Numbered from the stretch's first letter, positions 29,126-39,196 are shown. The stretch is DNA of 64,000 bases from Roseovarius nitratireducens (GCF_002925845.1 NZ_PDNI01000065.1:1-64000), one strand, 5' to 3'. The notes: generated from the letters alone by a model not told the origin. Numbers and translations are program-made.

Positions 29126-29158
29126 ATACCGCCGGAATACCGACGCGATACCGACGTG
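29126..29158. repeat. Three tandem 11-base repeats upstream of murD
   Basis: The units ATACCGCCGGA, ATACCGACGCG and ATACCGACGTG follow each other with an exact 11-base period, about 155 bases before murD. A closely related triplet precedes ybaK at 46503. Near-helical spacing suggests protein binding, but no known consensus is recognised. Confidence 0.6.
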
Positions 29159-29313
29159 CCATTTCCCCCCATCCCCCTTGTTAACCTGCTGATTCGCCCC
29201 TCCCCACCCATCCCCCCGCGCGCCCTGCGCAACCTCTCGTTAACCCGCTTGCGCGCGCCGCCCCGCCGGGGCACTCTGCCCCGCGCTGGCATATCCGAGG
29301 GGGACAGGGCGCG

Positions 29314-30741
29314 ATGATCGAGGTTCAGGGGGTATCCGGGCGGCGCGTGGCGGTGCTGGGGCTGGGCCGCTCCGGCCTCTCGGCGGCGCGGGCCCTGATG
29401 GCCGGGGGCGCCGAGGTGGTGGCCTGGGACGACACCCCCGCCCCCCGCGACGCCGCCCAAACCGAGGGCATCGCCATCGCCGACCTCACCCGCGACGGCG
29501 CGATGGCAGGGCTCGACATGCTCATCGTCTCGCCCGGCATCCCGCATCTCTACCCCGCCCCCAACCGCGTGGTCGCCGCCGCCCTTGGCCTTGGTATCCC
29601 GGTGGATAACGACATCGGCCTCTTCTTCCGCTCGCTCGCGACCGATGCGTGGCACCGTTTTGATACCCCGCCAAAGGTGATCGCGGTGACGGGAAGCAAC
29701 GGGAAATCAACCACTTCCGCCCTCATCCACCATGTCCTGGCACAGGCGGGCAAGCCCGTGCAGCTTGCCGGGAATATCGGGCGCGGCGTGCTCGATCTCG
29801 ACCCGCCGGGCGATGGCGGCATGATCGTGCTCGAACTCAGCAGCTACCAGACCGAACTGGCCCGCGCCCTCACCCCCGATATCGCTGTTTTCACGAACCT
29901 TTCCCCCGACCATCTCGACCGCCATGGCGGGCTCGGCGGCTATTTCGCGGCCAAGCGGCGGCTCTTTGCCGAGGGCGGGCCCGACCGCGCGGTGATCGGC
30001 GTGGACGAGGACGAGGGCCGCTTCCTCGCCGGGCAACTGAGCGAAGCCCCCGCCGACGACCGGGTGATCCGCGTCTCCTCGGGGCAGAAGCTCTCCGGGC
30101 CGGGATGGGCCGTGTTCGCGCGCAAGGGCTTTCTCGCCGAGACCCGAAAGGGCAAGCAGGTGGGCGCCATCGACCTGCGCGAAGTCAAGGGCCTGCCCGG
30201 CGCGCACAACCACCAGAACGCCTGCGCCGCCTATGCCGCCTGCCGCGCCGCGGGGCTTGCCCCGCGCGTGATCGAGCAGGGCTTTCACAGCTTTGCCGGC
30301 CTGCCCCACCGCAGCCAGCTCGTGGCCGAAACGGGCGGCGTGCGGATCGTTAACGACAGCAAGGCCACCAACGTCGATGCCGCGCTCAAGGCCCTCCTCG
30401 CCTTCCCCCGCATCCGCTGGATCTGCGGCGGGCTGGAAAAAGAGGGCGGCCTCGCCGCCCTCGCCCCCGGCCTGCCCCACGTGGTCAAGGCCTACGTGAT
30501 CGGGCGCGAGGCGGCGCAGTTCGCGCTCGGGCTCGACGGGGTGGAGGCGGCGATCTGCACCACCATGTCCGCCGCCGTGGAGGCCGCGATAGCCGAGGCG
30601 CAGCCCGGCGAGGTGGTGCTCCTCGCCCCCGCGGCGGCAAGCTTTGACCAGTATGACAATTTCGAACGGCGCGGTGAAGATTTCATCGCCGAGGTGCGCA
30701 CACGGCTTGGCACCGACGGGAACTCGGCAGCGGGGGGATGA
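29314..30741 (+). CDS. murD: UDP-MurNAc-L-Ala:D-Glu ligase
   Basis: The 475-residue ligase adds D-glutamate to UDP-MurNAc-L-alanine. The N-terminal Rossmann region is [21 protein letters not shown], the ATP loop is [18 protein letters not shown], and further marks are [23 protein letters not shown] and [20 protein letters not shown] site precedes the ATG. It is separated from mraY by about 1 kb of repeats and is followed by a terminator instead of ftsW, so the cluster ends here. Confidence 0.96.
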   Translation: MIEVQGVSGRRVAVLGLGRSGLSAARALMAGGAEVVAWDDTPAPRDAAQTEGIAIADLTRDGAMAGLDMLIVSPGIPHLYPAPNRVVAAALGLGIPVDNDIGLFFRSLATDAWHRFDTPPKVIAVTGSNGKSTTSALIHHVLAQAGKPVQLAGNIGRGVLDLDPPGDGGMIVLELSSYQTELARALTPDIAVFTNLSPDHLDRHGGLGGYFAAKRRLFAEGGPDRAVIGVDEDEGRFLAGQLSEAPADDRVIRVSSGQKLSGPGWAVFARKGFLAETRKGKQVGAIDLREVKGLPGAHNHQNACAAYAACRAAGLAPRVIEQGFHSFAGLPHRSQLVAETGGVRIVNDSKATNVDAALKALLAFPRIRWICGGLEKEGGLAALAPGLPHVVKAYVIGREAAQFALGLDGVEAAICTTMSAAVEAAIAEAQPGEVVLLAPAAASFDQYDNFERRGEDFIAEVRTRLGTDGNSAAGG

Positions 30742-30749
30742 GCCTGGGA

Positions 30750-30830
30750 GGCCCGGTTGGCCTTGAGCGGTCGTTGCGGTGAGCCGCGCCGGGACCAAAT
30801 CCCAAACGTCCGCTCAAGGCCAACCGGGCC
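30750..30830. terminator. Perfect 21-bp inverted repeat between murD and ribD
   Basis: Left arm 30750-30770 (GGCCCGGTTGGCCTTGAGCGG) and right arm 30810-30830 are exact complements around a 39-base spacer. The genes converge here, so a bidirectional terminator is likely. Part of the right arm (CCGCTCAAGGCCAAC) resembles sequence beside MITE copy B near 40814. Confidence 0.6.
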
Positions 30831-30845
30831 TGTCCCCCGTACCCC

Positions 30846-31973
30846 TCACCCCGCCCGCATCCAGCGGTGCATCACGTCGCCGCCCAAGGGCCGCGTCTCG
30901 ACCAGCTCGAACCGGGGCGCCTCGTCGAGCCGTGACAGACCCAGCGCGCCCAGCCCCGGCAAGCCCTCGGCGCCGATGACAAGCCCGGCGGTGAAGCCTA
31001 CCAGTTCATCCACCAGCCCCGCCGACATCAGCGACGCCGCCAGCGCCCCGCCGCCCTCGCACAGCACCCGCGTGAGGCCCGCCGCCCCCAGCGCGCGCAG
31101 CACCGATCCCGGCTCCACCTGCCCCGCCACCACCGCGCAGGGCAGCAGCCGCGCACCCAGCCCCTGCCACGCCGCCGCGAGCTCCGGATCGACCGCGTCG
31201 CCGTGGCACAGCCACAGCGGCGCCTCGCCCGCGCTCTGCGCCAGTTGAGACGTCAGCGGCAGGTCGAGCCTGCGCGACACCACCACGCGCACCGGCTGCC
31301 GCCGCGCGCCCATACCGCGCACCGTCAGCATCGGATCGTCCGCCCGCGCCGTGCCCGCGCCGACCATCACTGCGTCGTGGCGCGCGCGCATGGCATGGAC
31401 CGCACGCCGCGCCTGCGGGCCGGTGATCCATTGACTGTGCCCAGAGGCGGTGGCGATCCGTCCGTCGAAGCTCGTCGCCAGCTTGAGCGTGACCATGGGC
31501 CGCCCCTCGGCATTGCGCAGCAGGAACCCGGCGTGCTCGCGCGCCGCCTCCTCGGCGAGCATGCCGGTCTCCACTTCGATCCCGGCGGCGCGCAGCGCGG
31601 CAAAGCCCTGCCCCGAGACGCGCGGATCGGTATCGTCGAAGGGGGCGACCACCCGCGCCACACCTGCCGCGATCAGCGCCTCGGCGCAGGGCGGGGTGGC
31701 CCCGTGATGCGCGCACGGCTCCAGCGTGACATAGGCGGTGGCCCCGCGCGCGGCCGCGCCGGCCTGCGCCAGGGCCAGCGGTTCGGCATGGGGCCGCCCG
31801 CCGGGTGCCGTCACCCCGCGCCCGAGGATGCGCCCGTCACGCACGATGACACAGCCAACGGCCGGGTTGGGCGCGCATTGCCCCATCCCCCGCCGCCCAA
31901 GCGACAGCGCCAGCGCCATGAAGCGAGTATCGTCGTGGGGCACGCCGTCAGTCTTTTGCCTGCGCACCGTCAT
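30846..31973 (-). CDS. ribD: Riboflavin biosynthesis deaminase/reductase
   Basis: The 375-residue bifunctional RibD deaminates and then reduces the GTP-derived pyrimidine in riboflavin synthesis. The N-terminal deaminase has the zinc site H62-A-E64 and [11 protein letters not shown] (Cys87, Cys96). The C-terminal reductase begins near residue 150 ([15 protein letters not shown]) and contains [23 protein letters not shown]. The start at 31973 overlaps nrdR by 26 bases; a start at the internal Met19 is possible. It is probably cotranscribed with nrdR. Confidence 0.95.
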   Translation of the reverse strand: MTVRRQKTDGVPHDDTRFMALALSLGRRGMGQCAPNPAVGCVIVRDGRILGRGVTAPGGRPHAEPLALAQAGAAARGATAYVTLEPCAHHGATPPCAEALIAAGVARVVAPFDDTDPRVSGQGFAALRAAGIEVETGMLAEEAAREHAGFLLRNAEGRPMVTLKLATSFDGRIATASGHSQWITGPQARRAVHAMRARHDAVMVGAGTARADDPMLTVRGMGARRQPVRVVVSRRLDLPLTSQLAQSAGEAPLWLCHGDAVDPELAAAWQGLGARLLPCAVVAGQVEPGSVLRALGAAGLTRVLCEGGGALAASLMSAGLVDELVGFTAGLVIGAEGLPGLGALGLSRLDEAPRFELVETRPLGGDVMHRWMRAG

Positions 31974-32421
31974 CGGGGCGCAACTCGCTCACAAAGCGGT
32001 CGAAATCGTCGGCAGCCTGGAAATTCTTGTAGACGCTGGCAAAGCGGACATAGGCCACGGTATCGATCCGCGCGAGCGTCTCCATCACGATCTCGCCGAT
32101 GGTCTTGGAGGGGATGTCTGTGTCACCCATGCTCTCTAGCCGACGCACGATGCCAGAGATCATCTGCTCCACGCGCTCGGGCTCTATGGGGCGTTTCTGC
32201 ATGGCGATGCGGATCGAGCGTTCGAGCTTGTCGCGGTCGAAATCCTCGCGCCGCCCGTTGGTCTTGATCACCACGAGGTCGCGCAACTGCACACGCTCAT
32301 AGGTGGTGAACCGGCCGCCGCAGCCCGGGCAGAACCGCCGTCTGCGGATCGAGACATGCTCTTCCGCGGGGCGGGAATCCTTGACCTGCGTGTCGACATT
32401 TCCGCAAAACGGGCAGCGCAT
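31948..32421 (-). CDS. nrdR: Transcriptional repressor NrdR
   Basis: This 157-residue repressor controls ribonucleotide reductase genes in response to ATP/dATP. The zinc ribbon is formed by Cys3, Cys6, Cys31 and Cys34 ([23 protein letters not shown]). The ATP-cone follows ([20 protein letters not shown] to [13 protein letters not shown]). It overlaps ribD, a frequent pairing in proteobacteria. Confidence 0.97.
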   Translation of the reverse strand: MRCPFCGNVDTQVKDSRPAEEHVSIRRRRFCPGCGGRFTTYERVQLRDLVVIKTNGRREDFDRDKLERSIRIAMQKRPIEPERVEQMISGIVRRLESMGDTDIPSKTIGEIVMETLARIDTVAYVRFASVYKNFQAADDFDRFVSELRPDDGAQAKD

Positions 32422-32556
32422 CCCCGTCCCCCTTTTCTTCTCTGCCTCTCGGATCGTGGGTCTGCCGCCCGGTTATCCACAGGCACTATAGGACAGCCGC
32501 AAGGTTTTGGGTAGGGGGGATTTGCCGCCCCCAGATCAAGGGGCCCGACGCATCCG

Positions 32557-33126
32557 TCACTTGCGCAGTCGCATGAAGGCGCGCGGCCCCCGCAGGTCGC
32601 GCAACGACCCCAGGATCGCGTGCCACAGACTTGGCGCATCCCGTTCGCGGTGGTGCGACCGTGGTTCACAATACCACGCGGAATCAAAAAGCGGCATCAG
32701 CACCGCCTCGTCCAGCACCCACCGGCCACACCGCCCCTCCTGTCGGTCGGCGCGCTGATAGTCGAGCCACCGGTCGAGCGTATCCCGGCACCCCAGCCGA
32801 CCGTCAGGCTGCGGCAGGTAAAAGCCGCTGTTGATGCGCAGGCAGATGTTGTCGAGATGGCGCGCGACCGCGCGATACCCGTCCGGCACATGCGGCTTGG
32901 GCAGGTAGTTGAACCGCTCCGGCGCGCCGCGAAAGAACACGCACAGCGCGGTCGCGAGATCGACATCGCGGCGCGCCATGATCCGTCCGAGCCCGTCGCA
33001 CGGGCTCTCCGACCAGTCGATCGAGTTGAGCGCCACCGCGAGGGCGTCACCCGACAGGGGCTCCAGCCTGCCAATCTCCGAGCTTGTCTCATCACTCCGC
33101 GCGTGGGCCGACAATGGTCTTGTCAT
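32557..33126 (-). CDS. Conserved hypothetical protein (possibly DUF4274-like)
   Basis: The 189-residue soluble protein contains LNSIDWSESPCDGLGRIMAR, RRDVDLATALCVFFRGAPERF and DNICLRINSGFYLP, a pattern I tentatively link to DUF4274. The start at 33126 (MTRPLSAHARS) follows AGGATG; a TTG two codons upstream is an alternative. It has no operon partner. Function unknown. Confidence 0.6.
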   Translation of the reverse strand: MTRPLSAHARSDETSSEIGRLEPLSGDALAVALNSIDWSESPCDGLGRIMARRDVDLATALCVFFRGAPERFNYLPKPHVPDGYRAVARHLDNICLRINSGFYLPQPDGRLGCRDTLDRWLDYQRADRQEGRCGRWVLDEAVLMPLFDSAWYCEPRSHHRERDAPSLWHAILGSLRDLRGPRAFMRLRK

Positions 33127-33308
33127 ATGCAATCATCCTGTGAAATTGGGCATCCCGCACAAGCTCTGGCCGCAACACGCGATTTCTTTGGAACAATCGT
33201 GGCAACGATGCGGCAGAAACGGGTGGGTTGTGAACAGAGTGTTCACACCGGAGTGTTCGTGCCGAATTTCCGCTTTGGCCCTGCGGCACGCGCGGTTAGG
33301 CTTTACGT

Positions 33309-33755
33309 ATGTGGTCCCGCATCCTCACCGCGCTATCGGCGCCAAAACCCGCCCCGCTGCCCGAACCCGACGAGCGGCTCGCCCTCGGGGCGCTGATGGT
33401 GCGCATCGCCAAGTCAGACCGCGACTATGCTCTGGCTGAAATCAAGCGAATCGACCGGTTGCTCGCAGCGCTTTACGGGATCGGACCGATCGAGGCGGCG
33501 CGCATGCGCGCGACGTGTGAGCGACTCGAACGCGCCGCCCCGGACACCGACCGTTTCGGCCACATGATCCGCGACCGCGTCACCATCGACGCGCGCCGCG
33601 CCGCGCTCGAAGCCCTGTGGGACGTCGTGCTGTCGGACGGAAACTGTGCGCCCGAAGAGGTCGCCGTGCTCGACCTCGCGCGCGACGCAATGGGTCTGGG
33701 CGAGGCCGAAAGTTCCGCGGCACGCGCGCGCGCCGAGGGGCGGGGACAGGATTAA
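33309..33755 (+). CDS. TerB-like protein
   Basis: This 148-residue protein has the helical TerB/DjlA-N pattern: LALGALMVRIAKSDRDYALAEIKRIDRLLAAL near the start and ALEALWDVVLSDGNCAPEEVAVLDLARDAMGL near the end, each with an acidic patch likely to bind a metal. TerB-type proteins occur in tellurite resistance and membrane-stress modules, but no ter genes are nearby, so a resistance role is not supported. Confidence 0.75.
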   Translation: MWSRILTALSAPKPAPLPEPDERLALGALMVRIAKSDRDYALAEIKRIDRLLAALYGIGPIEAARMRATCERLERAAPDTDRFGHMIRDRVTIDARRAALEALWDVVLSDGNCAPEEVAVLDLARDAMGLGEAESSAARARAEGRGQD

Positions 33756-34599
33756 CGCAAACGTGATTACGGGCACCGACGAATCAGGAAGAGCCCCTGC
33801 CATCCGGCAGGATTGCCCCTAAACTGGAAACAATTACACGTCTTTGAACGAATTGGTCCCGCTTTGTAGACGGCGACACTAACCATTTGCCTCGTATGGC
33901 GGCAGACATCGGCACATGGGACCGACGGCCTTGTATTGGAAACAATCGCGCCCCTGTTGCCCGGCAGAACGCGTGAAAGCCAACGGATACGCCTGATTTT
34001 TCCGGTATTGGCGCAACTTTTGGGTATGTTGCGCGAAACAATCCCCCCGGGCAATCATGGCAAGATCATGGCAAAGATGGCGAAAATCGTTCGAAACCTG
34101 CTGTTTGCGGGCCCAATTATGACAAGATTCTTCTTGGGCTAACGTTTGCACTGACGTAAAACGGTCTCAGCCCAACTGGGGGGTCATGTTCATAGGTCAC
34201 GGGGGCGACCGCTTGTATCCGCTGCGCGATCCGTCGCGCATACGGAGAGGTGATCGCCTGATTGCCGGTCGATCGACCGGCCTCCAAAATCGCACGGCAC
34301 CGCCGTGACGCTAGGCCATTTCCCTCTCGTTCGCGGTTACGACGGTCGTCGCGGCCTTTCGGCATATTCATCGGTCCGGGGCAGAGGATTCGAACGTCGG
34401 AGAACCGGTCGTCCCGGCCGCTTCGCGAAATTGGAGTTGTGACATGGCGATGCATAGGGTCGAAGGCAAAAACGGTGCATACCTGTTTGTCGACTTGTTT
34501 CTCGACGTCCCCCAGAATAACCGCAACAGCGAAGCCGATGGCCACGAGGACATGCCTGTTGGCCAGCATTTGCAAACACCTGTCCCGTTTGACGAAGCT
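33756..34599. other. 844-base stretch without a convincing gene
   Basis: Base composition is less GC-rich than the flanks. It holds two copies of TGGAAACAAT (33825-33834, 33937-33946), an inverted repeat GCGCAAC/GTTGCGC (34011-34034), a run of 11-base repeats ATCATGGCAAG/ATCATGGCAAA (34054-34075, with a partial third unit), and an 18-base perfect palindrome GCCGGTCGATCGACCGGC (34264-34281). A minus-strand frame at 34117-34575 with one hydrophobic segment (HVLVAIGFAVAVILG) starts just after the phosphotransferase gene, but it lacks recognisable conservation. Confidence 0.5.
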
Positions 34600-35658
34600 C
34601 TAGGTGCTGCCCGGCGGGTTGGCAATTTCGTCCGACTTGGGCTCTTTCCAGACAGCGCGCACGGCGCGCCCGGCCATGACGAACACGGGGGCCGCGCCGT
34701 GGCAGAGCGGACAGGCCGCAGCAAGTTGCGCCGCCCGGTCGGCGAGAGCAGCGGCCATCGCCGGATGCGCGCCCAGCCGGTCGCGGCGCAGGATGTCCGC
34801 GGGGCTCTGCCAGCCCTCGCGATGGGCACGGCGCAGAATCCGGCCCAGACGACCGCCCGCATGAAGGACTGCGCGGGCACGCAGATCGGCGATGTAAGCG
34901 GATGGATCATCGGTATCCCGCGGGTCGAGACCCGCAGCGATGATATCCAGCATCTCCTCGGGCGGCACTGGCCATGTCTCGTCGTTAATAAGGCGGACGA
35001 AATCCTCAGCCCCCGGACCGCGACCGGCGTCCTCGAAATCGAACCAACGCACCCTCCCGGCGGCGTCCAGCACGGCGTTGCCCGCGCGGCAGTCGCCCCG
35101 CACGAACCCGGCAGGGGCAACGGCCATCGCCTCGGTCACCAGAGTGCGGTCCATGGCCGGCGGCTCCGCGCCGAGCGCATGTGCCAGCGCCGCGATCATG
35201 TCCAGACGGCGACCGGTGATCTGGGCATCGAGCCCAACCGCAGGCAGCGCAGGCTCGTCGGCCAGCCCGGCCGTAACCGCCGCACGCTGCACCGAAAGAA
35301 TCGAGGCGACCGCGCTCTGTGCCAATATGCGCCGCTGCCGGATGTCGGCGCGATGTGCCGCAACACTCAGGCGGTCGCGGCCAAGATCGGACTGGATCGT
35401 CAGTTCGCCCTCGGCGGCCAGAAGGCGCGGAACCGCGTCGGTCAACGGTGCCAGCCGGGTCAGGACCAGCCGCTCGCGTGCGGCTCGCTCCGGGTCCGGG
35501 CGGCGGGTGACGATCACGGTGGCGTCGGACAGATGAATTCGCCAACTGGCCTGATCGCGCGCGGCGGGTGCGGTGATGCGCAACACCCGCCGACCCAGCA
35601 GCTTAGAGGCCCGTCGAGCGATCTCGGCGGCCTCCGCCTCGGTTTCGCCGTCTGTCAT
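34600..35658 (-). CDS. APH/choline-kinase-fold phosphotransferase
   Basis: The 352-residue protein has a kinase-like C-terminal lobe with the catalytic-loop motif RGDCRAGN (Asp189 as base, Asn194) and the metal-binding WFDFED (Asp207). Most members read HGD at the loop; here Arg187 replaces the histidine. The N-terminal lobe is weak. Such proteins phosphorylate small alcohols, sugars or aminoglycosides. There is no evidence for antibiotic modification. Confidence 0.75.
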   Translation of the reverse strand: MTDGETEAEAAEIARRASKLLGRRVLRITAPAARDQASWRIHLSDATVIVTRRPDPERAARERLVLTRLAPLTDAVPRLLAAEGELTIQSDLGRDRLSVAAHRADIRQRRILAQSAVASILSVQRAAVTAGLADEPALPAVGLDAQITGRRLDMIAALAHALGAEPPAMDRTLVTEAMAVAPAGFVRGDCRAGNAVLDAAGRVRWFDFEDAGRGPGAEDFVRLINDETWPVPPEEMLDIIAAGLDPRDTDDPSAYIADLRARAVLHAGGRLGRILRRAHREGWQSPADILRRDRLGAHPAMAAALADRAAQLAAACPLCHGAAPVFVMAGRAVRAVWKEPKSDEIANPPGST

Positions 35659-35921
35659 GGCGCTCTCCCTCAGTCAGTATCTTGCCCGTCCGGCCAGGCA
35701 GCACCACCTCGCCGCGCATGGGGTGGTCGAAACGCGTCGAGCGCACATGCCGCTGCTTTTTCCGGCAGTCTTAATCGCTTTTCACATCGTCCGGAAGAGA
35801 CGTGTGAGGACCAGTTGTTGCCGGGGGACAGCGTTGTGGGCAACCACGACCTGTCGGCACGCATGACAGCCCGCGGGTCGCAGCATGAATCTACGGGTCT
35901 GGAAACAGAAGGATTTCGCAA

Positions 35922-37565
35922 ATGAGTGGTTTTGGATTTGGATCGGGCTCAAGCTCAGGCTCGGGATCGGGGATAGGCCCGAACGGGATTGTCGACGGAA
36001 CGACAAACGATGATGTGATCCTGCCGCTCTTCATTGATGTCGATGGCGACCAGGTCGACGGCGCTGACGGCGACGACGATGTCATTTTCGCCTATGAGGG
36101 CGACGATTACGTCGATGCCGGTGCTGGCAACGATACGGTCGAAGGTGGACAAGGCGCCGACACACTGTCCGGCGGCGAGGGCACCAATATCCTGCGCGGC
36201 GGCGACGAGGACGACGTCTTCATCGGCGGCGCCGGTGCCGACAAGTTCGACGGCGGCCGCGACGAGGACGTGATCGACTACTCCGGCTCCGGCGCGGCCG
36301 TGAATGTGGACCTCTCCACCTCCAGCCTGTCGGGCGGGGATGCCGACAACGACACGATCATCGGCGGCATCGACGGCGTGATCGGCTCGGACTTTGACGA
36401 CGTGCTCACCGGGTTCGACCATCAGGGAACCTCGGACCCGGACGTGTACAGCAACTTCTTCGATGGCGGCGCCGGCGACGATACGATCGACGGGCGCGGT
36501 GGCGATGACGTGCTGATCGGCGGGGATGGCAACGATTCGATCCTTGGCGGGGATGGCGACGATCATATCTCGGGTGACAACGGCGATGACACCCTTTTGG
36601 GCGGTGCCGGAAACGACCAGATAACGGGTGGCTCTGGTAATGATTTCATCGACGGTGGCGACGGCAACGATCAGTTGGAGGGTGGCAGCGGCGATGACAC
36701 GATCGTGGCTGCATCCGGCAATGACGTGTCGCGCGGCGGTGACGATGCCGACACGTTCAAGGGCTTCGATAATGACGCCGAGAACGTGGTTTTCGGCGGG
36801 GCGGGCGGCAATGACGACGACACGCTCGACTTGACCGGCACGGCGGGCGACGGCACACTTAAGGTCGAAATCACCGGTCCTGACAGTGACGGAAACGGCT
36901 ACGACGGTTTCGTGCGGTATTTCGATGGTGACGGTAATAAGACCGGCCAGGTCGACTTCAAGAATATCGAGAACATCATCCCCTGCTTCACCCCCGGCAC
37001 GCGGATCGCGACGCCGCGCGGCGAGGTGGCGGTCGAGGATCTGCGCGAGGGCGACCGGATCATCACCCGCGACAACGGCCTGCAGGAAATCCGCTGGGTG
37101 GGCGCGCGTGCGCTCGGGGCCGCAGACATGGAAACAGCGCCGCATCTTCGGCCCGTGCTGATCCGCGCCGGTGCTCTCGGCCACGGCCTGCCCGAGCGCG
37201 ACATGCTCGTGAGCCCGCAGCACCGCTTGCTGCTCACCTCCGAGCGTGCCGCGCTCTATTTCGGCGAACGCGAGGTCCTGGCAGCGGCCAAGCACCTCAC
37301 CGGGATCGAGGGGATTGACGAGGTCCGTGCCAACGGCACGACCTACATCCACTTCATGTGCGACCGGCACGAGGTGGTGCTGTCCGACGGGGCCTGGACC
37401 GAGAGCTTTCAGCCCGGCGAGCAGGTGCTCGACAGCATGGGCGATGCCTCGCGCGAGGAAATCTTCACCCTGTTCCCCGAATTGCGGGAAAGCACGAGCG
37501 CCGAGGCCTACCAGGCCGCGCGCCGCTCTCTCAAGCACCACGAGGCTCGGCTGTTGGTGGAGTGA
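35922..37565 (+). CDS. RTX calcium-binding repeat protein with Hint self-processing domain
   Basis: The 547-residue protein starts with a Gly/Ser-rich head (GFGFGSGSSSGSGSGIGPNG). RTX nonapeptides of type GGxGxDxUx then fill about residues 45-120 and 175-290 (GGDGNDSILGGDGDDHISGD). From Cys355 (PCFTPGTRIATPRG) runs a Hint domain of the Hint_2 type with the histidine motif SPQHRLLL. RTX proteins are exported by type I systems and fold with calcium outside. No exporter is adjacent. Ribosome-binding AAGGA precedes the ATG. Cleavage before Cys355 is predicted from the family. Confidence 0.9.
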   Translation: MSGFGFGSGSSSGSGSGIGPNGIVDGTTNDDVILPLFIDVDGDQVDGADGDDDVIFAYEGDDYVDAGAGNDTVEGGQGADTLSGGEGTNILRGGDEDDVFIGGAGADKFDGGRDEDVIDYSGSGAAVNVDLSTSSLSGGDADNDTIIGGIDGVIGSDFDDVLTGFDHQGTSDPDVYSNFFDGGAGDDTIDGRGGDDVLIGGDGNDSILGGDGDDHISGDNGDDTLLGGAGNDQITGGSGNDFIDGGDGNDQLEGGSGDDTIVAASGNDVSRGGDDADTFKGFDNDAENVVFGGAGGNDDDTLDLTGTAGDGTLKVEITGPDSDGNGYDGFVRYFDGDGNKTGQVDFKNIENIIPCFTPGTRIATPRGEVAVEDLREGDRIITRDNGLQEIRWVGARALGAADMETAPHLRPVLIRAGALGHGLPERDMLVSPQHRLLLTSERAALYFGEREVLAAAKHLTGIEGIDEVRANGTTYIHFMCDRHEVVLSDGAWTESFQPGEQVLDSMGDASREEIFTLFPELRESTSAEAYQAARRSLKHHEARLLVE

Positions 37566-37605
37566 TCCCGCGCTGCCAACGCAAAACCGCCTTATGGAAA
37601 ACAAA

Positions 37606-37633
37606 ACAATCCCGGCCAGTGCGCCGGGATTGT
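37606..37633 (+). terminator. Intrinsic terminator of the RTX gene
   Basis: A perfect 11-bp stem ACAATCCCGGC/GCCGGGATTGT with a 6-base loop lies 41 bases after the stop and is followed by CTCTATTTT. Confidence 0.8.
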
Positions 37634-37822
37634 CTCTATTTTGGAAACCCACGCGCTGGAATTGCAGCCATCGAACGCCCCCCGGGCGCGTGCTTGATCC
37701 ACACCGGGGGCTGTGTCACAGTTTCGCCTTGGCCGCTCCTTAACCAGAACAGGAACCGCGGCCAGTGCTGGTTCCCGTCGCGTTTGCGCGCGTTCACAGG
37801 GAATTTGCAAGTCGAGGGAACC

Positions 37823-39193
37823 ATGCGCCACGTCTTCCTGCCCATCTGCCTGGTTCTCGGCGCCTGTGTTCCCGCCTCGTATCAGTCGGATACCGCGTCG
37901 CGCGCAGCGCCGTCACACGACAGCGCGCTGCCCCCGATGAAGAGCTTCTCGGCCCCGAACCCGGTGCCGCCGCAACGCGCGAACCGCGACATCCTGCGCG
38001 ACTTTCTCGATCTCGCCTTCCAGATGGAATCGGGGCGGGTTCTAGAGCGGTTCTCGCGCTTCGAGGGCCCCGTCACCGTGCGCGTGACCGGTGATGTGCC
38101 GATCACGCTGATGGCCGATCTCAACCGGGTGATCCACCGGCTGCGCGACGAGGCACGGATCGACATCCGCCGCGTCTCGGGTGGTGCGGCCAACATCACC
38201 ATCGAGGCGGTGAGCCGCGACGACATCCGCCGCAACCTGCCAAGCGCCGCCTGTTTCGTGGTGCCCAATGTCGACAGCCTCGCCGAATACCGCCGCGCCC
38301 GGGGCACACAAGCCACCGACTGGACCCGCATCACCCGGCGCGAGAAGATCGCGATCTTCGTGCCCAACGATGCCAGCCCGCAGGAAACACGCGATTGCCT
38401 CCACGAGGAGTTGGCGCAGGCGCTCGGGCCCCTCAACGATCTCTACCGGCTTTCCGACAGCGTGTTCAACGACGACAACGTGCACGCCGTTCTGACGGGC
38501 TTCGACATGCTGATCCTGCGCGCCTACTATGCACCCGAACTGCGCGCGGGCATGTCCCGCCAGGAGGTGGCGCAGCGCCTGCCCGCGATCCTCAGCCGCC
38601 TCAACCCCGCAGGCGACCGGATCGCGCCGCGCTTCGCCGGTCCGACGCCACGCGCCTGGATCGACGCGATCCAGACCGCGCTCGGCCCCGGCGCGCGCAC
38701 ATCCGCACGCCGCGCCGCCGCGATCGACGCCGTGCGCATCGCGCAGACCGTCGGCTGGACCGACCACCGCCGCGCCTTCAGCCATTTCGCGCTGGGGCGT
38801 CTCGCGCAATCCAGCGACCCCGATTTCGCCCGCAAGCAATTCGTGATCGCCGATAAATTCTACGCCACGATGCCCGGCACCGGGCTGCACCGCGCCTACG
38901 TGGCAGCACAGCTTGCCAGCCATGCCATCGCCCGGGGCGACGGCGAGGAGGCGCTCGAAATGCTGACCCCGCAGGTGGCCGTGGCGGAACGGTTCGAAAA
39001 TGCCGCGCTCGTCGCCACGCTCAAGATGCTCCAGGCCGAGGCGCTCGAGATCGAGAACCGCGTCGCCGAGGCACAGTCGGTCAGGCTGGACAGTCTCGGT
39101 TGGGCGCGCTACGGCTATGGGGCGGATTGGGCCGTGCAGGCCAAGCTCCGCGAAGTGGGGGCGCTCAGTCCTCTGAGGGGACCGAACGGATAG
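37823..39193 (+). CDS. DUF2927 lipoprotein
   Basis: The 456-residue protein has a lipoprotein signal (MRHVFLPICLVLGAC, Cys15). The DUF2927 region spans about residues 55-260 and contains HEELAQ (194-199), followed by NDLYRLSDSVFNDDN. This resembles the HExxH/HExxQ helix of zinc peptidases and hints at a metallohydrolase, but the third ligand is not identified. The C-terminal part (about 290-450) is TPR-like. It is followed within 3 bases by a micro-membrane protein and then a VWA protein, probably one operon. Confidence 0.8.
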   Translation: MRHVFLPICLVLGACVPASYQSDTASRAAPSHDSALPPMKSFSAPNPVPPQRANRDILRDFLDLAFQMESGRVLERFSRFEGPVTVRVTGDVPITLMADLNRVIHRLRDEARIDIRRVSGGAANITIEAVSRDDIRRNLPSAACFVVPNVDSLAEYRRARGTQATDWTRITRREKIAIFVPNDASPQETRDCLHEELAQALGPLNDLYRLSDSVFNDDNVHAVLTGFDMLILRAYYAPELRAGMSRQEVAQRLPAILSRLNPAGDRIAPRFAGPTPRAWIDAIQTALGPGARTSARRAAAIDAVRIAQTVGWTDHRRAFSHFALGRLAQSSDPDFARKQFVIADKFYATMPGTGLHRAYVAAQLASHAIARGDGEEALEMLTPQVAVAERFENAALVATLKMLQAEALEIENRVAEAQSVRLDSLGWARYGYGADWAVQAKLREVGALSPLRGPNG

Positions 39194-39196
39194 GCG

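Noticed and set aside
33309-33755. Tellurite resistance
   Set aside because: A lone TerB-like domain without terC, terD or terZ does not indicate a ter system.
34600-35658. Aminoglycoside resistance gene
   Set aside because: Only the general kinase fold is visible, the catalytic loop is atypical, and there is no resistance or mobile context.
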